Assembly: GCA_021234155.1 (NCBI GenBank)
Contig: JAJEKV010000062.1
Location: 8,076,425 to 8,140,424 of the forward strand
DNA length: 64,000 bases
Source of the DNA: Isoetes taiwanensis
Taxonomy: Eukaryota > Streptophyta > Lycopodiopsida > Isoetales > Isoetaceae
Direction: 5' to 3'
Below, in pieces: positions 53,884 to 64,000 of this stretch. How positions within the stretch are numbered: position 1 is the stretch's first letter; each line of letters opens with the position of its first letter. The notes beneath the pieces were generated by a model. That model made no database searches, had not been told where the DNA came from, and saw nothing but the letters and a program-made list of their open reading frames with translations. Made by a program: the position numbers and the translations under genes.

Positions 53884-54540
53884 GTACAAGGAATGCATTG
53901 CATTAACTTGAACTGTCTTAGATGATGAAGCAAGGAGACAGACAAAAAACCAGGGCATGCATGAGAAATAGGGGTAGAAGCTGTATGGAAGCTGTAGAAC
54001 AACCATTTTGACCATTTTCTAATGCCATTTTGTACATATGGAAGCTGTGTAAAAACTGAATTTGGTGGCAGTTGATAGCAAGCTTGATGAGGATAAAGAA
54101 TGGTGGAAGTATGGGAAATACTAAAGGATTACTTAATAGCCATTGTTGAATTATACATCCAAGGAAAGGAAATGATGGTTTTGTGAAATTGATTGAACAA
54201 TTGGCACAATAGAGAAGCATGGGAAGAAGAAACTTTGTGTATTATGAGCTTCAACCTATGTGCTTGACTAGAGCAAGCATGTACTTGAGCTCAAAAACTA
54301 TTGTTATGCTTTAATGCTAAAGCTTTACAACCCTCTCTAAATCTGTTCAATGCATTTTTCCACAAGATGTTAAAGATGTCCAAAGTGCCCAAAGTATTTA
54401 TTAGTTCAACCTTTGCCCTTTGATATAGATATGGCTTTTGCCCATTGATATATTATGTGAACATTTTGCCCTTTGATATAGATGAGGCCTTTGGCCCTTT
54501 GATATAGATAATGTGCCAAAATACGAGCCAAGCAAAATCG
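53884..54540. other. Downstream of the glycosylase-like gene
   Basis: No further glycosylase exon recognised. The motif GCCCTTTGATATAGAT occurs three times between 54414 and 54509. Confidence 0.4.
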
Positions 54541-54713
54541 CCTTGTCTTGGCACATTTTTTTGTCGGATTTTTGCATTGGGCACATTTTTTGTCATAATG
54601 GCTCGGGGCACACGGCTATTTAGCTTAGGGTTGCAATAGCAATCTCGCTTGCCTTGGCACACTTTTTATCGGATTTTTGCCCTGGCACACTTTTTGTCAT
54701 AATGGTTTGAGGC
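54541..54713. repeat. ~65-bp repeated segment x2
   Basis: 54541-54608 and about 54650-54713 share CTTGGCACA(C)TTTTT, GTCGGATTTTTGC and GGCACACTTTTTGTCATAATGG, separated by about 40 bp. Confidence 0.75.
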
Positions 54714-57080
54714 AGAGTCTACCAAAGCATGTTGCACTTAGCACATGGAAATATGGGTATGTCTGCACTGTACTTTTTAAAGCACTCCTCTACTTGCATC
54801 TTTACACTATCTGCTTCATCATCTTGTTCTCATTTTCGTTTTTCGTCATCTCCCCGATGTACTTGCTAGACCATTCTCTTCATCGCTTTTTTAGTGGTTC
54901 CATCTACGAGGTAAAATTGCTTCCCTCAATGCATTTGTACATTGCTATCTAGCGCTAATTTCGCCTCATATCGGTATGCTATTTCACTCTCTTCCATGCG
55001 TTTGAATGGGACATATCCAATGTGCCATTCTCATTCATAAATAGGCAGGCATTTTTGCGTGGTATGTCGGATTACTGACGTTCCCATAAACATTGTCGAC
55101 AATATCATCCTGCTCATTTGTCGGCCCGGCGGCTTTTGCGTGATGGCGGTTGCAGCCCGCACCGCTTTCGTCCACTTAGCATTGTGCCAATGGGCTGCGA
55201 TTCTTGGCGGAAGTTGCATTAGCGGACATGCGATCTTGCGCATGCGTTCGTCGTCGATATAAATACGTTCTGACGTGGGATTGTAGTTGGATTGTGATTT
55301 AAGGTACACTACTATATGTCATCTACACGGATGAAGTGAAACGCATCTACCCTTATATCTTTGCTCTATTTTGCTTTCCCTCCCGTATGATAGACAACAT
55401 GCTAGTCACTCAACGTTGATGGGTTGGTGTGCATCGCGTCTAGCCCAAGGGCCGGTGGCTTTGTTTTGCACTCATCAATCTTTTTGCATGCTTTATTACT
55501 GTATGCGGGCAGACTTGAACATGCCTATGTTCTTGCAAGAATGCAACTGCCCTTCTTTGCGCTGATAACATCTTGTTTTCCTCCATGTCCCAAAATTGCA
55601 GCAGTAACGGATCATCCTCCTTTTGCCAGCGCTCATACACCATTGTGGACAGTCCCTGTAAAACCACGATATTAGATCAAGGTAGAAATTGATACATGCG
55701 GTACTAAATTTAATTAAAAACAAATATTCTAGAATTTGATTACATGCTAAGATCTTTTTAGAATGCACAAAAAAATTGTAGATTGCCTTTATTGACAAGA
55801 CAAAAAAGAAAAAGGTAAAAAGTGTCATATAACAGTACAGCTAACTACACTACAATCCTATACTGCAATAGAATGACCCATCTGCCATACCAGCTGCAGA
55901 AGTCCAACATATACGATTTAGAATAAAAAGAAAACAATTGGCACCATGTTTTGCAACTCTCTCATCCAATATCAAGCTAGAAAAAAGCTTACGGACCAGC
56001 TTATGCATCTAGAACATGAATTATGTACAAAATCAAGGGATCTTCTAGCCTACCAGTTTTCATTTTGTGCATGAGGATTTACGCCACTTATTATGAATCT
56101 TAGGTTAGCCAATAATCAAAGAATCTAACATCTATTAAACCAACACTAAAACATTAAACATTCTCAAAACCAAGCCTTTACCCAAAGCTCTACACCCAAC
56201 CAAACTACTCACCTAGCAATATCAGGCTGAAATATAAAGACATGCCTGACAATCAATTACCTCTTGTACCTCCTTTATCGACCTAGCAATCCCTCAATAT
56301 GATACACCAAAAACCAGGTCCTAGGATACTAACAGATATTAAACAACAACAGCGAAGCTCTAGAAAAAGTAATAGCTTTCTAGGAATCGATTGAAGACGG
56401 AATGAGTAGAGCAGTCTTTCTTGACCCCCTATCACTCTTCCGGCCATAACTCTCTTACTCGGAGGAGTTATGGGAAATGCAGCCCCAATTCAGAAACTAG
56501 ACTCGAACACGATTCCAATGAAGTAAGGGTCCTCAATCCGAGCTGTAATTAGAAGAGATATGCCATTGAATTTCAGGTTTTATTTATAGAACCCTCGCGA
56601 TTTCAACCTTCTTTGACCCTTTGCCTTTTGCCTTTGCCTTTTCCTTTCCTTTGCCTTTGTTCCCAACCATGACATATAATAACTCTATAAAAATGGTGGA
56701 GGAGCAAGCCTTCCAACCATCAACAACTAAAACCCCATTGCTTGTTGTCGTTAACCTCCATTGCTTGTCCTCATTCCTTTTCGAGATCCCATTAATGGAC
56801 CTCACACCGCAGATAACATCATCCGGTGGCACCAAACGCATACAAATGCGGGGAATCTATGCACGTGCCTAATACAAAAACGATCCAAAAACAACTTATT
56901 TGTTTGCTGCTCCTGGAAAAGAGATACATGTCCTCGTTCTAATCCAATACGAAAACTTCTATGACCAACATCCAACAGTTATAGGGCGTTAAATGTGGAT
57001 GTCGTGGACGAGCAAGCAATGCACACAATCACAAGAATCTGGCGAATTTTAACGCTGGGCGTGGAATTACAAATCGTGTT
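54714..57080. other. No gene recognised; weak minus-strand coding traces
   Basis: Open minus frames at 55667-55440 (YERWQKEDDPLLLQFWDMEE) and 55309-55031 (RIYIDDERMRKIACP) have reasonable composition but no known domain; they may be old mobile-element text. 55.7-57.0 kb is AT-rich with a simple TTTGCCTTTGCCTTTTCC stretch at about 56618-56660. Confidence 0.3.
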
Positions 57081-58556
57081 GAGACCAGGTTTTGGGTCTC
57101 CATATGTAATTTCGGTGTAAGGAAGAGAAACCCATTGTAATGACGAGTACGGAGATTGTGTGAATACCATAAAGATTCAGAGGAACACTGAAGTGACACC
57201 CATTGAAGGGCCTGGAGTTCTGCTCTCCTTATTGCCCACAGACAGTGCAAACGTCACTGTTAAGTGCGACCCATGACCAACCCATTCACGTCAACCTGCT
57301 AGTTGCTATTGCCGAGGGGTCAAAAAGAACATATGATGTTCCCTTGTTTGCTAATCGCAGATGGGTGTGACAAAAAGGATGTCGCGAAATTAAAGTTACG
57401 GCACGAACCGGTACATGTGTTTGACAAGCTCAAACACTTGTTTCTTTTAGGACATAAACCCATTTGTCGTATTCAAGACCCTAAAGGCCCGCACGTTAAA
57501 GGGGCTTCACTAACTTAACATCTATAGCAATGATTTGGAGTCAGGTGGTTGAGCTCAAATGTGCATTTACTCCGGCTCTTGATTATGCTTTGGGTACGAA
57601 TGATCGAGGATCGCTTTCATTGTAGCTAATCGCCTCCTAATGGGTAATGGAGAAATTTATCAAGCAATGCTCCTACCATTGTGACATGTAGCGTGTTGGA
57701 TCCGGTCGATGTCGGCGAACATTGTTAACTCTTTCGTAACAAATTAGGATTCCTGACGTGTCGCAGTAGGACTGTCCGGCACTACCTTGTTGCAAGCATC
57801 GGACGTCTTGACGACCTTGTTTTCGCCAGTTATGTTCAATCTTAATGTGCCTAAGATCTGTACATGCAAGGATGTTTGATTAGTAGAGAGCTGTATGAAA
57901 GAAGGTAAAAAGCGAAGACAATTTTGGCTTAGTTTTAGTAGCAGAAGATATACATTGGTATTTTGTAGAACGTGTGCTGCAAAGACTTCATTTGTGAGTG
58001 TTGCTACTACGTCATCGTCTGGGAAACCATAAATCATCCAGAAACCAACTTGACAGTACGTCCTCTATAATCTTGAATGCCATTGTAGCTTCTATAGATG
58101 TTAAGCTAGTCTGGCCACGGAACGTGCTGGCCTTTAGGGTCTTGAATACGACAATGGGTTTATGTCCTAAAAGAAACAAGTGTTTGAGCTTGTCAAACAC
58201 ACATGCCCGCTCAGCCCCGTAAGAACTTTAATTGCGACATCCTTTTTGTCGCACCCATCCGCGACAGCAAGCAAATAAGGGAACATCGTATATTCTTTGA
58301 CCCGAGCCAATAGAAACTAGCGTGGTTGGCGGTATGGGTTGGTCATGGGTCGCGCCAATGTTGGATTATTTGTATGTTTGCACTATCTGTGGGCAATAAG
58401 GAGAGCAGAACTCCAGGCCCTTCGGGTGTCACTTCAGTGTTCCTTTAAATCTTTATGGTGTTCACACAATCTCCGTACTCGTACAATGGGTTTCTCTTCC
58501 TTACATCGAAATTACGTATGGAGACCCAAAAACTTGGTCTCAATACGGTTTGTACA
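57081..58556. repeat. Inverted repeat, ~460-bp arms
   Basis: The left arm (about 57081-57532) and the right arm (about 58556-58080, minus) share TTGGGTCTCCATA, GGAAGAGAAACCCATTGTA, ACGAGTACGGAGATTGTGTG, GGGCCTGGAGTTCTGCTCTC, CGACCCATGACCAACCCAT, TGTTTGACAAGCTCAAACAC and TTAACATCTATAG. Identity is high, perhaps 85-90%. The spacer of about 540 bp holds a minus frame (58037-57744) without a known domain. The right arm adds a few bases relative to the left. Confidence 0.88.
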
Positions 58557-59123
58557 TTAGAGAAAAATTTGGGGTCTCATATGGACCTCCTAAGAGAGAC
58601 TAAAAAATATTTTTCCTTTTTTATCCACGTCATATCATCTCATTTTCTCTTAACCATTATTATAGAGAGAGAGAAGATATCTTGAACCATCTAATTCCAT
58701 ATCTAATGGATATTCACATGTGTATAGGTCTATTTTGGGTGTGAAAATATTCGGTACGTAAGAGAGGGTTTATTAGGTCTATTTTGTGCGTGAAAAAGAT
58801 TTGTAAATTTAAGGGAGGGTTTATTAGATGCTAAATGCGGGAATGCTGCGGCGTCGGATCGGAGTTAGAGTTCTCCATCGAGCTGGAGATAATTCCCTGC
58901 TCGATCTCTTCTTAATGTTTTTTTCTCAAACCAAAGGCAGCTCATCAGTAGTATACTTGGCCTCTATTTCAAATTCTAGCATTTGAATTCGAATTTGAAT
59001 TACACTTCCTTACAGAAAGCAGATCTCACTAGCTTATAAAAGATGGGCAATTTTAGATTTAGATTTTTCTTTTGTATGCCTTTCTATGGCTCAAATTAGG
59101 ATCAATCCACCTTCCGAAGGAGT
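58557..59123. other. Intergenic, nothing recognised
   Basis: AT-rich. It contains two imperfect copies of GTGTGAAAATATTCGGTACGT-like text (about 58738-58830). Confidence 0.35.
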
Positions 59124-61677
59124 ATGCCCGCACAACAAATAAAAAGGAGAGGTAGATGTAGATGCAAATTTAAGGATGTAGATGCAAATTTACTACGCAT
59201 GTCCGGTGCAAAGAATGCTGATCTATGGTGTAAGGGAGAGATCTATCCATGTAATCCTCTAATGTGTAGAACTCAAACTTTAATTCAGCCAGGTTTGGTT
59301 ATATTTGCAATGAAGGAAAGGGAGGATTGCTTGGTTATGTTGAGAGCATGGTCCAGTACAATGGACAATTGACATTTCACCTTAACAATCTGAATTTGAG
59401 CATACAGCAGAAGCAAAATGAGATCTTCTCTTTACAAGGTAAAATGGATGAGAGCCATAGTAAAGTTAGCCACTTACAAAAGAGAATTGAGCAGTTAGAG
59501 CAAGATAAAATTCGGATGGAATTCGTGATCAAACAACAGGAGAATGAATGTTGTATCCTACAATCTGAAGCTCAGAAAAATAAGAGGCGGATTTGCTCAT
59601 TAGAAATTAGATTGAAAAGGCTAAAAAAGACTTCACTTGGCCTTCGTGAAAGGAAGAAATATTTAAAGCCAATTGAGCAAAAATTGTGGAGCTGCTAAGA
59701 GGAGAATCTATGCAGTGCGCCAAGTGCTCCATACAAATAAAACTAAAGGAATAATACGGGAAAATGTGGGGCAAGTTTTGAAGAAATTTGTGACTAATGA
59801 TGAAATTATTGCAATGCTAAAGCAGCCCTGTAATGTGAGCTTGCGAAAGAGCATAATTGAGATGGTAATAGGAGAAATTTATGCTAAAGTGGACGTTGAT
59901 GCTGTGCAAGGTGTATGTGATTCTCTTTGGAATTAGAATGGGAAGGCTATAGACTCCTCTTTAAACCATTCTATGATGCCTTAAAGGCTTTAGGCACAAA
60001 GAAAAAATAACCATTCCAAGACCTTACTACATGGAGAAGATAAGGGCAAGAAAGAATGTAGTCAGGTTAATGAGATTTTTTGGTAGCATGCACTCTCTAG
60101 AGTCGGGTACTCCAAGCATTATTTCAAAATCTTCAAAGGGGTAAGCGATCGATGATGCTGATATAATAGGGCTAAATGCAAGTAATAACGCCCGGGTTTG
60201 ATTTAGAGAAGGTTCTAAAATTTATGGTTGTTTATTACAACTTGAGAGAAAGTGACGTTGGGAGAAAGCTAGAGATCTGCCTAAAACTTGATGAAATGGA
60301 GCTCACAAGCAAGAAAAAATTTGAGAGAGTATCTTTAACGCTCATGAACAAAGCACTTTCAGCCCTTTATGATGAACAGAGGCAATTGAAGAAAAAGGAG
60401 AGAGATCCGGAATGGTTTTCTGTTCAATCGGAAGATTATACATGGTGGTTAGGAATGTTTCAAGTAAAGAAGGAAAATTACGAAGTATTAAAGTGGGTTT
60501 TTGACCAGACTGATATTCCCAAGCTCATAGGCATGTACAACAGCGGTGAGAAGTTACATGTTGAGGGTTATGGTGCATTTGTAGTTAACTTTCACTTGGC
60601 ATCTGATCTAAAGGCGAGAAAAAATGTATGTACAACATTAGCTCCTCTGTGCAAAAACTACAAAGAATTGTACTTATTGTTGTCATACTTTGAAAGTGAA
60701 GGGAGGACCATCCAGGAGCACTTTGTCATGTAACCAAAATGCTCCACCAAATCGCGTGATAGAAAGGATAAATTATTTCCAGCCAATTTACCTATTCCTT
60801 TAGAACAAGTTCATATTTGTACATTACATGCCTTGGTTTGGTGTTGAGGATGATTTGGCATTCGAATGTTTTGTGTGGAATATAAGAAATGAGAAGGAGC
60901 GGTTGGAAGGTATAGCGCGTGTGGAAAAGGTTCTTTCTGATGCTGGATTGCATGGTGGCTGCGTGAAATTGGAGAAGGATACGAAGCGATCCAATGGTAG
61001 AAGCTCTGTTCCAAAAAAAAGTTTCTATTATTGGCGGTGACAAAGCCGGGCGTTTTTAAACAATGTGCATAGTGTGAGTAAAGGGATGTTTGGATTTGGG
61101 AAGATGTTAGTCGAATTTGAAAGGGATAGGGCCGACGTTGCATGCGAAGCAAGGAAGTTACATGCTTGGAATGCAATGTCGATCTTAATGCACTTTTACA
61201 AAAACCATATTTCAATGATGCGGATAAGCAAACATTTCGCGGTGGTCGAAAGTAACTTTTCTTTGAAGCATACATAAGAGCATGGGGAGAGTGTGAAGTT
61301 ACACATTACATCCATATAATATATGCACATGCTCCCCGGTTCGCTTGAATAAATATGGCAACCTTGCCATTTGGAACACTCAAGGGATGGAAAAATCCCA
61401 TAAGCGGTGCAAAATGGCTTTCAATAGGAAGACCCAGCGTGGTGGATGTCATGGAAATGATAAAAGCAAACCGCTCATACAAATGGGCCAATGGTTTTAC
61501 AGAAAAGTACTTACTCGCCATGAGCAAAACATGGCAAGAAGAGCTTCCCCGGTAGTTCATATTGCCATGGCAGAAGTTGCAAAGAAACGAAAGCAAGATG
61601 CTTGGAAAACTCTGATGCAAGTAACAAATCCAGAGTGGAGAAAGAGGCGAAGGTGTGGGAGAAGGTATTGTTTATAA
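59124..61677 (+). pseudogene. Decayed transposon-like gene, unnamed family
   Basis: A single long coding sequence is visible in pieces. 59124-59372: Cys-containing N-terminus. 59327-59698: 123 codons of coiled coil (heptads of Leu/Ile, e.g. KVSHLQKRIEQLEQDKI). 59673-60110: VTNDEIIAMLKQP, then in shifted frames EWEGYRLLFKPFYDALKALG and ITIPRPYYMEKIRARKNVV. 60176-60733: 185 codons with KLDEMELTSKKKFERVSLTL, FSVQSEDYTWWLG and VEGYGAFVVNFHLASDLK. About 60785: IPLEQVHICTLHAL. 60828-61277: MPWFGVEDDL and HAWNAMSILMHFY. 61345-61677: YGNLAIWNTQGMEKSHKRCK, ending in a basic tail. I recall similar repetitive hypothetical proteins in plants and invertebrates but cannot name the family. The order of conserved blocks fits a large transposase-like protein. 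At least five frame changes show decay. Confidence 0.5.
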
Positions 61678-63182
61678 TCTTTATTACGCCCTATAATGTG
61701 CAACATCCTCGAACAGCAGGTTTGTGTTCATGATGCTAGTGTCTTCATTATTATGCAGTCCCCTGATTATGCTAATGCTAGTTTATTATATGACAGGGTT
61801 TAGGATGCTAATCCCAATGCATGCATGCTACTAGAAGGCATGCATATTATGTTCTTGGCTTATTTGAGACTGCGACACTTACGCATATTATATAATTGGC
61901 CATGTTTGTAAAAGATGCAAGATTCAATTCTCTGGTAGAAATAAGGCAAGGTTCTGTGTTTTAAATGCATGTTATGTTTCAGAATAATATGCCTAGCAGT
62001 TATCCTCAGACACCTTGCCCAAGATACGGTATCAGATCTGGATCCAACAGCCTGGCACAAGGTATTTTTCTTCAAAGTATCTTCTCTAAAGTGAAATGGC
62101 AAATGATGTTGTTCCTCTTGCTTTCTGTTCCTCTACCAGATTAACTTGCATTTGAGGATTCGATGAAATTTACATACAATTGGCCTTTCATGTGTTGTAA
62201 GATGTGAAGACATTGGTTACTGTTTGAAGACATTGGTTACTTGTGAAGATGTGAAGACTTGCATCAACTGTTTGACTGAGGAAAAACTAAATTCTGCTGC
62301 AAACAATTGAAAGAGGACCCTAAATATGAGGCACAAAGAGCTTCCTCAACAAGAGCTTATGGAACAGAGCAAAGGGCATCAGTTCACTTAGGATCATTCA
62401 ACTTGTTTACACATAGCAAAAAAAGACATTTATAAATTACACATTTGTTTACACATTAAAAAAATGCCAACTTGTTTTTCACATAGCAAAAAGGCAGGTT
62501 ATATTATGTTATATCAAAATGTCCAATTACATATGTTCACAACCCCGCTTCAGAGTCAAAAACTAAAAGCATAAAGTATAATATCTTGTGATAAGATAAA
62601 AGCATACCGCAGATACTACAATGAAGATAAAGAGCAAAAGATAAACCGCAGGTCACTTTAATCGTGCATCTTGAGCACTATTTTGAGGGCTACCCGTCTC
62701 CATCAACTTCAATCTTCGGCGCCGAGAAGGCGTTCCTCATGCAAAGTGAAAGCGATCTACCCACGCCTTGACTTTTCCAGAACTAAAACTCCTTCGGTTT
62801 GCAAAACCATCTACCTTAGGAACAAACGGAAGCTCTTGAGCTCTTGCACTAATTTTTTGGACTTTTGAGAAGAAGCGACAGATTCCTCCATTGGCCCTCT
62901 GCAGGTGATCTTAGTCAAGCCATATCTAGAGTCGTAGGGATGGAAGCAATGCAAACCACAATTTATTGGCGGTTCATTTTGCATGCGAAATGATAGGACC
63001 TATATAGATCCTATAGACAAAAAGGTAGGCTATAAAATTATTATTCGATAGGACCTATATATAGGATATTCTTAGAATATTCTACTTTTATTTTGGGGTA
63101 GTGTGGTAAGTTTTTATATAAGTTTTTTTTTTTTTTTGGGTAGTGTATATGCCGGTCATCGTGTGCTGACCCAAGTGGCGGT
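61678..63182. other. Intergenic; possible 3' exon remnant on minus
   Basis: Mostly AT-rich. A minus-strand stretch at about 62880-62650 reads FTLHEERLLGAED and looks like an exon end, but it is interrupted by stops and not recognisable. A homopyrimidine run lies at 63125-63138. Confidence 0.3.
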
Positions 63183-63385
63183 GCATGTCACTAGTCCATG
63201 GCATACATGTCACTAGTCCATGTGGCATGCCATGTGAGTAGTCCATGTGGCATGCCACTAGTCCATGTGGCACTAGTCCATATGCGATTACATGTCACTA
63301 CCCCATGTGGCATGCCATGTCCCGGTAGTCCGTGGCGTCCATAATGGCGATCCCATGTCGTGAGTCCATGTGGAGTCCATGTGCA
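63183..63385. repeat. CATG-rich minisatellite
   Basis: Degenerate tandem units of about 20-26 bp built from CCATGTGGCATGCCA and CACTAGTCCATG. Open frames across it (His/Met/Gly-rich on minus) are repeat translations. Confidence 0.9.
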
Positions 63386-64000
63386 TTTGAAGTATCGTGT
63401 GGACAAGTATAAGTTTTTTTTAGCATTGAAGCTAACTTATTGGACAAGGGGGAACACCACATTGCTACATCAAAGGGGTGAAGCAAGAGGGGATAGAATA
63501 TGTCGATGGTTTATTCATGTAGTGCAATACCCCCATGTAATATGTTAATATTTAACTAAAAACAATGCAATAGAAGGTTTTTATAAAGGAGACATTCAAT
63601 AAAGCATGGTATTTAAAATATGTTCATAAATTTGGTCTTCTCTATGCATATACGTCCTAATTCATAAGTTTATAAGTGTTATATTGATCCATAAGGCCTA
63701 ACAATCCATGTATCCAAGTTGGCCTAAGACCAATACACACGTACCGCCTTAAAACCAACCTTCCAAGTTGAAGTTAAGTGTTATAGAAATCCATGTTGAA
63801 GTGCTATAAAAAATCCATGTGTTTCCATATTCTACTTGGGGGCATTCAGGTGCTTAGCAATTGTTTGTTGCACAAAGTGCTATAGTCTTAATCTGCCCGA
63901 AGCCTTTATAGAAAAGCCACACTACATACAAGAATCTGCTTTGAAAAATAGGAACATACATGATGTTCAATCCAAATCTCTTCCTCATGTGATAAATCCA
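63386..64000. other. Intergenic, nothing recognised
   Basis: AT-rich, no coding or repeat structure seen up to the window end. Confidence 0.35.

Noticed and set aside
63088-63406. His/Met/Gly-rich minus frames
   Set aside because: Translations of the CATG minisatellite.

Overview
This looks like nuclear DNA of a land plant, probably a large-genome or seed-free lineage. It is AT-rich and repeat-dense, with few genes. The two intact single-exon genes at the left (4694-5698 and 6692-7648) belong to a plant membrane-protein family with a conserved CKSYHH/GYLGEY tail. A third gene has the start of a plant-type DNA-3-methyladenine glycosylase I, spread over short GT-AG exons. Copia and gypsy pol remnants, a tRNA-derived SINE and DUF7869-like genes complete the picture. 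The lineage guess is inference; the window has no rRNA, organelle gene or marker gene.

Layout. 1-4.7 kb: non-coding DNA with a small inverted repeat, a 57-bp tandem duplication and a 1.5-kb poly(A)-tailed retro-insertion bounded by a 15-bp target-site duplication. 4.7-7.6 kb: tandem pair of six-helix membrane-protein genes. 7.7-20.2 kb: a block bracketed by diverged direct repeats. It contains a minus-strand DUF7869-like gene (about 13.17 to 10.10 kb, decayed), a plus-strand decayed gene with a ParB-like domain (about 14.2-19.35 kb), and two regular arrays of the 16-18-bp palindrome GGTATAAATTTATACC. One array lies between the divergent genes, the other inside the second gene. 21-30 kb: nested LTR-retrotransposon wreckage (copia gag-protease on minus with a primer-binding site, copia pol on plus, then a long gypsy gag-pol). 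30-43 kb: unassigned repetitive DNA, including a 109-bp (TC)n tract and a 3.2-kb inverted repeat with arms of about 1.2 kb. 43.2-43.7 kb: small intact two-exon gene of unknown function. 43.7-52 kb: a dispersed and a tandem non-coding duplication. 52.8-53.9 kb: truncated glycosylase-like gene. 57.1-58.6 kb: second inverted repeat. 59.1-61.7 kb: decayed multi-frame gene of a transposon-like family that I cannot name. 63.2-63.4 kb: CATG-rich minisatellite.

How it fits together. Only the membrane-protein pair, the 43.2-kb gene and possibly the glycosylase-like gene look like host genes. The rest is mobile or decayed. The best candidate for an undescribed system is the 10.1-19.35 kb block: two divergent transposon-like genes around a palindrome array of about 30-bp period, with a second array of exactly 28-bp period inside one gene. 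All alignments were made by eye; identities are estimates.
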